NCBI GenBank assembly: GCA_018389105.1
Contig: JACATO010002730.1
Coordinates: forward strand, 3,454,501 to 3,518,500
Origin: Nautilus pompilius
Lineage: Eukaryota; Mollusca; Cephalopoda; Nautilida; Nautilidae
Reading direction: 5' to 3'
Length of the DNA: 64,000 bases
The translations under genes and the position numbers were made by a program. Positions 48,085 through 61,200 of this stretch are shown here, one piece after another (within the stretch, counting starts at the first letter, position 1; each line of letters starts with the position of its first letter). The notes beneath the pieces are model-generated. The model worked only from the letters and a program-made list of their open reading frames with translations, was not told where the DNA came from and ran no database searches.

Positions 48085-48235
48085 TTACAGGGGTAAGTTG
48101 TTACAGTACCGATAATTCATAATGAAACGTATATATGATCCATATTGGATCAAACGTCGAAGCACGAGAAGTCGATCGTAGCTGGTCCATAGGTTTGATT
48201 GAATTACCGGTGCTGTAACAATTAGATCCGGTCAT
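48085..48235. repeat. Short inverted-repeat element (MITE-like), copy 4
   Basis: The left arm at about 48092-48118 (AAGTTGTTACAGTACCGATA) is matched by an inverted arm at about 48198-48228 (GAATTACCGGTGCTGTAACA). About 80 bp separate them. This is the clearest member of the four-copy family. Confidence 0.65.
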
Positions 48236-48239
48236 CATT

Positions 48240-49455
48240 ACCAGTATTTATTGTTTACGATGAGCTTTAAATGATATTTAACGACACATTAAATCATTCA
48301 GCTTTTATTCTTTAAGAAACTGCACAAAACAGCACGATTAATTTATCATTAAAATAATATAATTAACATGAATTCATAACGTCGATATAAACAACCTCAA
48401 CAAGGAGAACAGATATTACGTTGAAGGCAAAAAAAGCGAAGTTAAGCAAAAAAAAAACTCGTACATAAACACCGAGAAGGTTGTAGCTCTGACGAAAAGT
48501 GTCATTTTCTTGATCAAATTCTTTTATATTTTTGCTAAATTTCTGTTATAGTTGATGTCTGAATGAAACGCTAAAGAGTTATCTTCCGTGCTATGGTTAG
48601 TGACTTTGATGTCTCATTGTTTCGAAGACAGATCAGATTGCGGATGCTGCAAAGAAATTGTAACATTAAAATGAATTTTCCAGAAAAGTTTCACTATTTT
48701 CATGGGAGAGAGATTTTAGTGCTGAACATCGCAGACCACAAAAGACGGGTTATAGAATAATAATGACAGGATTAATGGTGGTGGTTCGTTTGATGTCTTC
48801 CTTTCAATCTAGACGCGGTTCTCTAGTCTCTCGCTAAAGACCTTCTCCGAAAACTTAATTCAAGCGAGCAGAAAGTATTTTATACCATTTGCCACACACG
48901 TCGGAGTTTATTTTCCATTACTTTCTTCTTGCGCACTCACACGCACACACACTTGGCAGTCACACCTCGGAATTAGGCCAGATGCCTTCTTTGTCGGCCC
49001 GTCTATCTTTTCTTCATCTGCCGCCTTCTATCTAGACAGGGCGCTCCTCCATTCCCAGATATCGCCGAACTGACTCCCTGATGAAACAGCATGATAATTC
49101 TACTGTTTTTTCCCTAAACAGTGTCGCGCTTTGTGTGACCGATATAGTTGCCAGTTATTCGAAAGCGTGTAAAAAAATAATTTAAAAAAGGAAATAAATT
49201 AGCTCCTGATGGTGCGTGACTGGAGTTATTTTTTTAACCGGTGTGGTTCAAACCGGCCATAGCTTGAGTCGATCCCTTTTACGTATCACCGGAACTGCTG
49301 CCGGAAATTGTTGGCATGCAATAGGACAAGAACTGCAAAACGTACCTCACTATTCACAGCTTGTCTCGTACTCAGCAGGTCGGCTGACCTCGCCAAATAC
49401 CTTTTGAAATTATTTGTTCAAGACCAATTGCTTTTTTGTTTGATAAACAACGAAG
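48240..49455. other. Non-coding DNA with a pyrimidine-rich, GC-richer island
   Basis: Bases 48800-49110 are unusually rich in C and T with balanced GC and include a CA/CG run (48935-48952). No frame over 65 codons is present. It might be a leader exon, a conserved non-coding element or an old repeat. Confidence 0.45.
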
Positions 49456-49464
49456 CCCGTTTAA

Positions 49465-49660
49465 ATGCTCCGGTGTAAGCGATCGTATTTATCAAATAAA
49501 ATGTCAGGGGTTAAATCCTGGCGTGTACAGGGAAAGGCACTTGTATTTCGTATCGGCTGTGGTCCATGGTTCCATTTCCCTGTCCACCTAAGAGCGCGAT
49601 TCATCATTATCGGTATTGTAGCGAATAAACACTCGCTTGGTGTATAGAGCCCTGACAAAC
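49465..49660 (+). repeat. Possible SINE-like fragment
   Basis: GTGTAAGCGATCG and, about 30 bases later, GGGGTTAAATCCTGG are arranged like the A and B boxes of a tRNA-derived head. The GC-balanced body after them differs from the AT-rich surroundings. No second copy was found in the window, so the call is weak. Confidence 0.25.
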
Positions 49661-52600
49661 CTCCCTGTATGTAGCTGTTGTTTTGGATTTCTTCAAACAC
49701 ATGACGGGTTTGATCAGATGGGAATTTTCTGAAGTCTTATTGGATAAAATGAGCTGTCACGTACATATTAAAACAGTTGTCGGCAGTCAGTAATAATTTA
49801 TATGAAAAAGATTAATAAAAAAGCCTTTGTACGAACGAGAATAGACATAAATAAACGAAAATGTATAGCAACCGAGCCTTATTATTCTTAAAGGCAGGTG
49901 TTTCGTATAACGGTTTTACATACAGGCATTTCATTTCTTTATGAAATCTGTAATTCAATCAGATGCAAATAGCAGTAGTCTAGGTTAGGAAATCGATCTT
50001 TAATAGACGTTGGACTAGATAGATGTGTTGCTATGTTGAAATTTGTTACACAGCGAATAGTAGCAATAGAACAAACTAACTCGTAAAATTACTGAATGGC
50101 AGTTAAGATCTAGTAGCACTAAAAATGGTACTATGACCATATTAGTGCTGCTTCTTTCAAAAATTCACCGCCAGTGTTTTTTTTTTTAAAATTCAGAAGA
50201 CAGAAACCAACTTACATGGGAGAAAAGAAAAGAAAACAAAGTTCATAGTCAGGGATTTCTTTTTCATAAAAAAAATTTGAATGAAGATTTGTGAATGCGT
50301 CGATGAATGCGCACATCAACATGAATCCTGTGTTAAATAAATAACATTTATATAGCCTTTCTAAGTAGATTACGTATACGCATGTAAACTTAATTATTTT
50401 TTTGGCCGGCATTTAATCATTTCTTTGTCAATGAGGTTTTACCTGTCGAAATATTTTTTTCCAAAGCAGGATAAACAGTGTCAGAAAAAATTTATTACTT
50501 TCTGATTTTAATTTTAATCTGAAATTTTATTGAATTCGCAAACAAAAAGCAGGAAATCGTTTACGATACTGAATGATTACCTGGGCGTCAACAACACAAT
50601 TTACTGCTCAGAGTGACATTACCTTTTTTATCATTATAAAAGCGTTTTTTTTTAAAACACACGTATATAAAGTCATTCCCAGTGACTAGTACTTTCCTGA
50701 GAACAAAAATAAAAGCATGAAGAAACTGTTTAAAATATTCTAAAACGCCTAAACCTCAATTTATATTATCTAAACAATACCCAACAAGTCTATGTTGTAA
50801 TAATTTGTATATTTAATTTCACATTATTGTTATTGTTTTAGAAAGTTATAATAAAAACTTCATGATTTTATTAAATGGCCAAATTCGAAGGCTAGCCTTG
50901 CTATATTAATCTTTTTCGTTATTAATCACGGAACAATGGACTCGGTCAGATTGTAAAAGTATCCTCAGCACACCTCTCGGGGTGGCCCAACGACCTATGG
51001 GTTATGGGACAAATGAGGTGAAGAGATCCTTAAAATGTGTTTTACATTATTATTTAAGTCGTTGAAAAATTTACAGAAAAAAATCTTCAGTTTTCTATTT
51101 TATCTAGCGTATTTAGATTTCAAAAGAACTTCAAAGAAAGCAGAACATCTGAATAATCTTTTGAACACCGAAAACCATATATGTAAAATGATATTTAAAA
51201 ACATTGTTAACAAGACTAGAATTTGTGTGCAATTACTGTACACTTAAAGACAAACACTTCTGCTTAATTAGTTTATACCTATAAACGTTAGTCCGCTCAA
51301 GTAGCAACCACCATCCCAGGTAAGCTTTCAATTACTTTCTTTTTTTAGAAAAATGGCGAAATCTTTGCTTATGTGAACATCAAACATTACTTTTCATTAA
51401 CTGATGGAGTAACATCAAAGTTAATTAAGATTTATTTTTCTTTGTGAAGATATTTTCTAATTTCTCTCAGCTCCCTTGTTCTGATAGTGTCGAGTTTCAG
51501 CCGTATTCCGACGTTTGATAAAATATCAGTTGGAAATTTCTTCGGAAGTTCTGGACTCAGAAGTTAGAAAGATCTAATCGTAAAATTTGTAGGCGAACTC
51601 AGATTTCCTCGTTGTCTTTGTATACCAGGGATTCTAAAGGAAAACCCATGAGTTTTATCGAATTTTAATCATCACTTGATGCTTTTTTTTTTGTGAATCC
51701 AGTCAAGAGAAATTATACAAATATATGTGAAAACACATCATACTCGATAAACACATTTGCTAAAATGCATCTTTATAAAATAAAATAAAAATTGAAGAGT
51801 AAATAGGCAAAAATCTGTATAAAGTATTAAGTTTATTTAATTTAAATTCCCGTGGTGATGATGAAAAATATAAAATAACTTTCTGCCTGGTGCATTTGGG
51901 TATCAAACAGAGCAAGTTAGATATATCGCTGGTATCTCATATCAGAATTATTTCTGAGCAAGGGTTTCAAATTTAAATCCAGCGTGGCTAAGTTGCAACT
52001 TTTCTTTATGGTATCGCTCCCAGCATTATTTTTCTGCGAAATTGAAATATTACTAATCTATGCATCAAGAACTTAACTTCTAGAGGGAATAAAAAGTTAC
52101 ATAAAAATGTAATTTTATCTGGAAATTTCTTATTTAGGAAATAAGATTTATCTCCCGATTATAGGCATTTCTAATAAAAGTGAAAAAGTAACACTGCAAC
52201 TCCAGATTGCCTTTGTTGGTCAGGCCTTGGTGCACGGTTTTGTAGTCAGGAGGAAATCTGACAAATCGGTACTTGAGTCGTTGATTATACTGGGAGACAA
52301 ACTGATTGGTTTCTTGCAACAAAGTTGTTCTAATATTTAGAAACTCAAAGGGAATACAAGCAAACAAACGAAAATAATCCCAGTAAATCAATTAACCCCA
52401 TAGAAGGAAAATAAGGAAGTTTTCTCAACAGTCATCGAATCAACGCAGAAACTGATCTGGCATATTGTATTTCGTTAATGCTTTGTGCTCACATGACTCT
52501 CTTTCATAGTATATAAAATGAAAAACCATCTTTGGAAAGAGTTGTGTTTGTACTGCAAGTTTTGCTTTCGTCAACAGCTGTCTTCAAAAGAAAAAAATGG

Positions 52601-53195
52601 ATCGGTCCAAAGTGGACGCACGCGGAGCTAGCTAAAATGATCATACAATAAAGGACAACTCTCACTGTTGTCGTGCGTCATCTACTGTGGTAAGAAAACC
52701 CCACGCTTACCGAATCAATACCTTCTCGATGTAGTTGTAATGCATTCAGTTCCCATCAAATGTAATGCCGCTTTCTGGAACACTGAATCAGCATGCGTAA
52801 CAAGAAATCGCTGTTGTGACTTCGATATCCCTTCGAGAAATATACTTTGTTCAACAATACCCGCTATCATCCCTTTAGATTTTATTTTACAAAAATTCCG
52901 ATTCATTTAGTTAGCGATGATTTCTGTGAAGGGAGTCCTCTTCTGATTCTGTGTTTTGCTTTTCATATTTCATTTACTAGTGAGATTTTGCATCACTTCA
53001 ATAGGAAAGCTTTTGGGCATTTTAAACATGTTTACTGACATCGATTTTAAAAAGGGCTTTTGCCTTCTACTGATCATTAGACCCTTAAAAATTGCCTCTA
53101 TAAATGACAAATGAAGCTGAACCACAATCTATGATTTAGATGATACCGCGTTTAACCGCTAATGATCGTTGCCTGCCGCACTTCCGAATTTGATT
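49661..53195. other. AT-rich non-coding DNA
   Basis: No supported feature. Frames at 52134-52391 and 52668-52910 have no recognised motif. Confidence 0.55.
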
Positions 53196-53224
53196 TTTAA
53201 AAAATATCCTAAAAGTCTCTCAAT

Positions 53225-53390
53225 TTTATGATGTGGTAGGAAACCAGCCATTCCGGATAAAACTGACACGACCAGGTGGTAAAAAAGTGCGGAAGGAAAC
53301 CATGTTAGAGAGGTACGCCAAGCCGAAACTGTTTCGACCTTGATATGAACTCTAACACTTAGCCATACTAGTCCAGTAAACTAGTCACTG
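53225..53390 (-). repeat. tRNA-derived SINE-like fragment, copy 3
   Basis: On the minus strand ACTGGACTAGTATGGCTAAG and, after a spacer, AAGGTCGAAAC stand in for A and B boxes. The body TTTCGGCTTGGCGTACCTCT is close to the stretch GTTTGACGTACCTC of the copy at 8.5 kb. GGTTTCCTTCC matches the copy at 29.1 kb. Confidence 0.45.
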
Positions 53391-53399
53391 ACTTCAATA

Positions 53400-54630
53400 A
53401 ATATTATTTCATTTTACAAAGCAAACATCTCATGGAAAGGCACCAAAAAATTAGTATGCAAATAATTTAAAGATGTAAAACGTAGGAAAATTTTAACTAA
53501 AATTTTCAAATAACAAAATGAAAATGAGACATTAACAACAAAAGGAAATTCGGGAAGACTACTGAGACCAGACTCTGGAATGTTTCCTATTTTAGAATGC
53601 GAAAAAGTTGTTATTATTTTTAGAAAAAAATAATTAAGAAAATAAATATGGATAAATAGTTGTTATCGTAAGAAAGTAAATTGTAAGTAAACTTTTACGA
53701 AAATCTCTTTTTCAAACTTGAAAATGTCAGTGAATTCTAATAAATTATATATATATAGGGTTAATTAGTAAAACCTACCTCACACCCACGTAAAGGAGCT
53801 AGTAAACATTTACGATCTAAGGGGATACACCGAAAAAGAGAGCAAATAAAAGGATTAAGTTTTATATATATATAAAAATGATCAAACCTGAATAAGGAAC
53901 GGCACGTGAAATCAAAGTACACCTTCTAAGGTTTAGCAATAGGTTGTGTTCTTTACCTGTAATCTACGTCAGTTAACAAGTGAAACTTGTGCATTGAATA
54001 TAAGATTTAATGTGGTTTGTTTTGATTTTGATTATTTCATTGTTTTAACATAATTTATTTTATGATAATGCTATATAGAAGTATGCACGATCAGAAATAA
54101 TTAATGTACGCTAAATAAATAAAATATCATGGAGATTAAACTGAAGAGTACATTTATCAAAATTATTATGAGTTTACCAAAATGTAAGTTACTATCTGGT
54201 GTTGTTTACTTACAGCGTTAAAAAGATAACTTAGAATACATGTGAAACAACTACTCACTGACAGAACCTGCTTCTATGTAACAGCAAATTTTCCTACCCT
54301 ACTAAAAAATAACATGGCAGCCAAGAAGAGGAATTTTGAAATAAGTATACAAATTTAGATACGATGCAGCCGTCATCATTTGTATAACAAAACTCATAGT
54401 AGCAGTCAGCAGACACAGAGTAAAACCAGTATCTGCTTGCAAATTATGAACACAAAATACCGTTAGGCAATTCAAAGCATTTGCAATTTTTAATGTTTTA
54501 AAGTTTGTCTTTAGCTGATCTCCAACTCCAGGCGGTTGCCACCAATAACACAGGTCCGACAGTAGTCGTACTTAGTTCTACACATGTTCAGAATGAAAAA
54601 GATAATTAAAGGATTAGCCCTACGGATTAA
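53400..54630. other. AT-rich non-coding DNA
   Basis: No recognised feature; several short TA runs (near 53748 and 53865). Confidence 0.6.
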
Positions 54631-54639
54631 AGTATTCAC

Positions 54640-55220
54640 TTTTCCCAAGATTCAACAACTCATGCTGGCGCTCAGAACTCGACTTCATCATTCGAAAATA
54701 CACGTTAGACATGTAACTGCTGGTCTCTTAGCTGTCAACAACTACTGTTATATTTATTTAGCTTTGCCAGGTTCCATCATTGCTAAACGATTGTCTAATA
54801 GCTGCAAGTGATAATTTCTCATGAAATTCGGTTCAATTTGAACTTTGAAGTAAGTTACGTGTAAGACGAGTTAGGGTTGGCTCGGTCTGTAGAAAGCGAT
54901 CGCGAAGCTGTTGTCTAGCACAATAGTTATCAGGCGGAAATGTCATGGAGTAAGTAAGAATGTTGAACAAAAGGAAGATTCTTTTGTCGATTCTATTATA
55001 ACGCCTGATTAGTAAAAGTTACTTGTGGAAGACTGTTGTGCTGTTAGTCGTCACGCTTCTTTATCAACAAAGTGCACCAAGGTTAAATGCTCCAACAAGA
55101 TAACGCCAGGTCATCACCTTCCCGAAACATCACCACAGTGAACTGGCCACATAGGTCTCCAAACGTTTCACTTAATGAACATCAGTAACACATCTTTGGC
55201 AGACGTGTGAGGCTGTAGAA
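54640..55220 (+). pseudogene. Tc1-like transposase relic
   Basis: Plus-strand pieces occur in family order. LRTRLHHSKIHVRHVTAGLL at about 54670 matches the second DNA-binding region (RRRL...GI.AR). A degraded block at about 54900-54950 corresponds to the ER..GGGSVM.W region. LQQDNARSSPSRN at about 55090 has the second catalytic Asp. NWPHRSPNVSLNEHQ then GRRVR at about 55140-55210 corresponds to DWP.RSPDL.PIEH..D.LGRRVR, with Glu kept. Stops and shifts are frequent. No ends were identified. Confidence 0.65.
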
Positions 55221-55224
55221 TCGC

Positions 55225-56284
55225 TTTTTTACAAGACAGACAGTCTGTAATGGGCTAGATAGACTAAATACCAACAAGCAATACCAGGCAGTATACGATC
55301 GTACATCTTGACTGAAGCATGCGTTGACGACGGGCCAGCTTCATGTATTCCAGAGATGGCTGCGCCCCACCCTGATTAAGCCAACTGATATGGTATTTTA
55401 TGCACCGGAAGTGTCTGTCAAAATGATGACGACTTTTTCCTATTAACACGCAAGGACTAATTTAGTTGATGGGGGGGAAAATAAGTTTATAACTTCCGAT
55501 TGCTTTGTTTTTATCCATACGTATATTTAAGTATGTGATGAAAAATTTCATTATCCAAGAGTTTGGCTGTCAACATTGTACGTTTTTATAGCTTCTTTTG
55601 TACTAAATGCTTGCGCAGCCTCCTTCCGACCAGACTGACTGCGTTTGGCGCATCTTAAAAAAAAGTAAAATTTGCTTGCGTTCTTCTTCAGACAACTTTT
55701 CTTTAAAACGTAAGAAAGTAAACGAATAAGCATAGTGGGATACATATGATCTAGAATCAGTAGCGCTACACCACGGAGCTATTAATGTGTAAAATGAAGG
55801 AAAAAAACAAACAAAACAATTTCCTTTTCTCTTGAAGGTGAATCTGTTTTATTTGTTTTATTTCTTTTATTTGTTTGGATACTGTTTAACATTGCGCCTA
55901 GAAAGAGTAGATTTTAAATTAGTCTCCTCCAGAGCCAAATTTCTGTCAGTAAAATCTATAATCAGGTTTTCAGCTACACATTTATTGATTTTAAGTCAGT
56001 GTGTTATTGCGGCTTGTACTACAATCTAATTCGGGAAACCATGCACAGGTTTTTTGGCGCCATACACCCATGTTTTGTTTACCACTATGCAACATGAAAT
56101 CTACCTTTTTCGAAATGTTCATCTTTATGAGTTGAGCTTGAACAGGTATTTTGCACATACATTTAATTTCATGTCCGTATCATCTGGTTATTTGGATATG
56201 CAGGTTTTTCCGTAAAAAATTGAAATTGATTGCTCTTTCTTCCTTTCTTGCTCTTAAACACACCACACACACACACAACACACA

Positions 56285-56343
<59 letters not shown>

Positions 56344-58420
56344 GTAGTAGTACCTAGAATAAACCGAAACCTGAACAGTGCATAGAATGAGGAAGACCAA
56401 AAATATCACGAAGCATGAGAGAAGCAAATCTAAAAGATATTAGAATGTTATGCAAAGAAGTAAAGATGAGAGTATACGACTGTCAAGAGTGAAGATAGTA
56501 GTGAAAGATTTTTGTTTTGTTTGGAATTTAAAAGCTTTTCAAGGAAACATTGCTTTCTGTTAAAAAATTACATCTTAATATACTTCGCATAATTTTTTAT
56601 ACATCTATATTGGTAAAAATCCTTTAATAAAAATAATTTCTTAGCGAATGAATTTATTTATAATGGAATACCTAATACTATTAATTCCATATTAGTAATT
56701 ATTTTAAAATAAAATCCTGTGCTTTCGAAATATCTGTTGTTTGCAGTCATTTATACGAGATCTGCGCATTTGTGTTATTTCTACCAGTTCCCAGTGTTTT
56801 ATTCTCTTGACGACCAAGTGTCATTAGATTATACATTTGTTCTAAAACGTATTTTTAAAGTGACAACAACCGATAAAAGTAATTGTCTTGAAGCTTTTCT
56901 TTGCAATATATTAAACAGAATAGATAGCTAATTATTACTAAAGATTCGGTAGTTAAAGATCAGTGGCTTTTCTCGTATGAATAGTAACAAAAAGTACAGC
57001 AGCATTACTATGGCGCGAAGATCGAGGATATTTCCAAGAATTTTGACGATATCGTGAAAAGTTTTCAATACAGGTCTCCACTCATGATCAACAGAGACAC
57101 GAATGGTGTCAAGCACAATCATTAAAATAGCCTAGTAACTACCATGATCGATTATTCAAAAAGTGGAAGGTACCAGGTGCGCTGTTTTTTTTGGTGCAAT
57201 GATCCTCAAGAAGGCAGAGCATAGTTAGATTACCGTGAAAAGAAAGGAAAACAACACATCTATGTGGAGCCAGAATATTCATACACAACTTTTAAAAATG
57301 TTTCTACGCTTATAAAGTTTGTTTTCCAAGTTAGCATGCTAGAATATATATATAATTTAATTTTGGTGAAGATGCTTTTTTCTGGACAAATGTTATGGTA
57401 AGTGAAAAGATTAAATTTTCTGGTTCGATCGCCGGAGCCTAGTTTGGATGGCTTGCGCCTCAGGCAGGTTAAGGAAAGGTATCCGTTAAATTGGTTAAAC
57501 ATGACTTGGGTAAGAATACTGTTCATATATTCTTTTTTAAAATGTCAACGTAGCAAGTATTTTGTATTTTTTATAAGCAAGAAAATCCATTACCTAGATT
57601 TTATATTTTAATGCCAAACGACTTTCTTATTTAGGTTTTTCAGATAGCCTGTGAACATTTACAGATTTTCTGTACCAACGTATGAAATATAGTAAAAAAA
57701 TAAATTTTTAACACATTTTCACCGATCATCAAATTAACGGACTGATGAAAATCTGGGCACGTCTTAGCATTGCGGATGGTGAACATTGTACGAGTTGTTA
57801 CCATGTGTTTTCAGTAAAGGCAGACAATGGTAGCGATATCACTTCATTTGTTTCTTCTGATTTATTTTGCTATTTCATATGAGCCTCAAAATAAGGTTGA
57901 TGAGTACATCATTTACGCTGATTTTCTTATCAGGGTAATTTATCGTAGTTTAAACCGACTGGCAATGGGATAACATTAAAAATAATCAATGTTACATCAT
58001 GTTCAAACAACATTTTTATAGAAATATGGTTAGAGTTAATTATCTAGATACAAATTAAGTACCTGGAATATGGCAATAATGAATAAAACTTTTCGATTAT
58101 TGGTGTTCTACACGATAAATATCTTCATGAAAAAGCGACTTTATCAACTCTGGAAAATGTATTTTCAGAGTTGGTTTTACCAGGGATCTACTAAATGATC
58201 AATTTAATTATTTTCATTCACAGGCGCAAATGATATTTAAAGAATTTTGATGAAGCTTCCATTTAACATTTTAAAATAATAAAGTGCAAGCGTAATAAAA
58301 TGGAAAATAATATACTTTCTGATAATAGTGTCGATATTAATTGGAATCTTTCTAAAGAAAATCCATTCCAGGTAGATACATTAAGCTAGGACAAAAGATG
58401 TGACCTACATTATTGTGCAA
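55225..58420. other. Non-coding DNA with a compound microsatellite
   Basis: Apart from the microsatellite listed separately no feature could be supported. The GC-richer stretch at 55300-55440 has no recognised motif. Confidence 0.55.
56258..56354. repeat. Compound microsatellite (CA)n-(ACT)n with terminal inverted turn
   Basis: A short CA-rich run is followed by about 18 ACT units (56287-56341). It then switches to the complementary order, AGTAGTAGTA (56343-56352). The junction TACTACTACTAGTAGTAGTA is a perfect palindrome and could form a hairpin. Confidence 0.95.
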
Positions 58421-58439
58421 ATTAATATGAACAGGATGG

Positions 58440-59290
58440 AAGAAAAGTTTTAATAAATCGTATATTTTGAAGACTGGAGCAAACTTTAATATTTTATATG
58501 ACTACCATTAGCTCTAATAATGCCCTGAACACGTTTTGGTCGGGAATATGGTATGCATTAGCTTTTCATAGATTTTCTTAAAATTTCTTTGTCATGAAAC
58601 CAGAACTTGGATTACAACTTGATCATTTTTAAAATTAATTGTACAGTTCAGTTTCTGATGTCGAATCTTACATGTAGCCCTTAGATTTTCAATTGGATTT
58701 GAATCTAGCTACTTTCCTGGCCAATCTAAAGAGTTGATATTTTTCATCCTAACGTACTCTTTGATAAATTTTAATGTATAGCATGAAACCAAATCCTGTT
58801 GGAAAACCGTATTCGGGGATAACTTCAGCAGTTCCGGTTTGACAAGACGTTCTGTTCTATAACCTCATTATACTTCTTTAGCATTGGCACTAATGAGCCA
58901 GTTCCTAGTGCAGGAAATCACCCCCCAATATTCTTTTTTGGATGCCTCACAGTTTGGTTACTGTGAGAACCGATCATTGGATTACCGGGTGAATAGTGTG
59001 CAAATCGACATTGTGACATTGTTGTTTTTGAATAGAAATGACATTCGTCTCAAGATAGCAAATTGTACGAGTCTTCTTTTGACCAACCAGCATATTTATG
59101 GGTCCATGTATACCATTTTTTCTTCAGTGTTTTTGTTAACAACTGATTTTTCATAGGTTTCTTGGCTTTACGCCCCATCTAATACAATCGACGTCTTACA
59201 GTTGATGCTGATAACTAGACATCTACTGCTGTTACTTCCTGATTAAGCATGTGACTATTTTTTGTCACCTTACTTGCTTATTTGTACTAA
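58440..59290 (-). pseudogene. Tc1/Tc3-like transposase relic
   Basis: On the minus strand from about 59200 downward: a piece like VRRRLYDMGRKAKKPMKN (first Trp/stop positions lost), then LLTKTLKKKWYTWTHKYAGW and DECHF (first catalytic Asp). These are followed by VRHPKKNIGG, GTGSLVP and FPTGFGF (remnant of FQQD). Near 58720 come LDWP and SNPIENLRATCKIRHQKL, with the catalytic Glu kept. Many stops and frame changes are present. The order and motifs are those of Tc1/Tc3 transposases. Terminal repeats were not recognised. Confidence 0.7.
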
Positions 59291-59294
59291 CTGT

Positions 59295-60080
59295 GCATCA
59301 TTGTGATGTTCTTTTTTTTCCCTTATTTACGATTTACCTTTCCTTGTTGGAGATAATGATCCCGTGGTTTGTTTCTATTTAATAATTTTCCTTACCTTGG
59401 CAACTTCTCGGTGTGAGAGAAAAAGATGTGTTCATTGAATACGATTATATGAGTTCTTTTCTTTGGTAAAATGTCCTCACCCAACTTTTAAATATACAGA
59501 AATACAGACATCACACGTTTTTCTTTCTGATGACTGAAAAGAATATGATAAATTATACATACACTGAAAGACAGGGACATTATAATGCATTGTATACCAT
59601 AAATAATTGTTTATTTATAAATAATACAATATTTAAGAATCTTTCGTTTTTTAATGAAAAGAGATTAAAAACCACATTTTTGTTTGATTTTGACATTGAT
59701 TTGCATAATACTGAATATGGGAGAGTCGTAAAATACTGAACAAATTTTGCATAGTTAAAACTGTTTAAATGAGATAAGATTACGATTAGGACAGTTACGG
59801 TGGAAAATTAAACCTATCGAAAATGAGTATAATGATTAAAGTTTTTCCGCTATTACAAATTACAAAAAAAACAATTAATAGATATTTAGATATTGGTAAA
59901 TGTAAAGCTGAACAATTTTATGCTTATGACAAATAATTTTAAAATCTCTGAAAGTAAAGGTAGGAACATTTAACGGCGACAAGAAAATTTAGCTGGTATT
60001 ATTCTGGGAAAAGTTGATGTTTATAATAATCATTTTTCCAATCTTTCCCTAAATATGTGAGCAAGATCATTGAGTAAAAA
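59295..60080. other. AT-rich non-coding DNA
   Basis: No recognised feature; a 69-codon frame at 59530-59739 is AT-rich and probably chance. Confidence 0.55.
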
Positions 60081-60089
60081 TCTTAGACG

Positions 60090-60520
60090 CACATGTTAAT
60101 ACAAAAAATGATCAGCTGTCTTAAATCAGACAAAACGTTAGGTTCCAATGATATTTACCACAGATTATTTAAATTTACTTCTCCACAGATATGTTACGGT
60201 TTTTGTAGATATTCATGAAATCATTACTTAGTGGGTATCATCAAAGTTAAAACGGGAACATGATATTTTTCTCTCTCTTTCTTTATTGCCAAACAGACGT
60301 AATATCTCTTCGGAAAGTGATTACCTTTCTTTCTTGGATTACTGACTGTTTACGTAAAAGCATCTGGAAAACAATTAAATTATGCTTTGTCCGGCTCAAG
60401 TGGGCTACTTCAAGGTTCCATTCTCGGGTCTATTATTTATCTCCAGCTCATAGATGATACTGAAACCCGAATCTAACAAAGTTATGAAGTTCTAGATGAT
60501 ATTGAATTGTCACACTTGTA
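60090..60520 (+). pseudogene. LINE reverse-transcriptase relic
   Basis: The plus strand reads LKSDKTLGSNDIYHRLFKF near 60120, corresponding to the LK..KSPGPDGI..ELLK motif at the start of non-LTR reverse transcriptases. Near 60395 it reads SGSSGLLQGSILGSIIYLQL then IDD, corresponding to GVPQGSVLGPLLFLLYINDL. The catalytic FADD box that should follow is not legible. Spacing between the two motifs is about right. It is a short, decayed fragment of a jockey/CR1-like LINE, in the opposite orientation to the tail at 4.7 kb. Confidence 0.7.
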
Positions 60521-60524
60521 AGTT

Positions 60525-61169
60525 TTACCACTTAATAGACTTAATTACACAAAAAATTAAAATATCCATCAATACTTGAAGTATAACGAGCAATAAGTTA
60601 TTACCGGCACATAATTTACAAATGTAAAATGTAAATGGAAACTGCAGGAATAAAAACTCTACAATAAATAACAACACCTGGGGATAGGTAGATAGGTAAT
60701 AAGACTGCTAAACTACTAAATAAAGTGACTGCGATTACCACATTTCTCTTGCATTGTCAGTTTGTCGTTAGAATAAAAGAACTACATGTCTTTCAAAAAT
60801 TATTAGTGACGCATATTTTATGTATCTAGCATTCGGAAAATATTATATTTTCCAGACCCAAAAAATTTCTAACTACGCCACTGAGTAAATGATACTGAAT
60901 ACTAGGGCGAGTCTAACAATGGTGACAATGTTCAGTGTATAGTGGGATCAGCAGAAATGCTCATAAAGAAAGAATCAAATCTTTCGGATTCTTTTAGCAA
61001 ATTAATACACGTAATGAATAATAATTACCTATAAAAGAGTGACTTTACCACTAAGCTAAAAGTTACATCCCAATGTTTTCTTAATCCTGGAGATATGTAG
61101 CCATAATTTCTTGTAAAATATCAACTACATATTAATTCTATCTAATTAGAAGATTCATTTCTGAAAATA

Positions 61170-61200
<31 letters not shown>

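Noticed and set aside
52134-52910. Possible retrotransposon or transposase remnant (frames containing QYNQRLKYRF or MDRSKVDARG)
   Set aside because: The short peptides look suggestive, but no ordered set of motifs could be followed, unlike the accepted relics.
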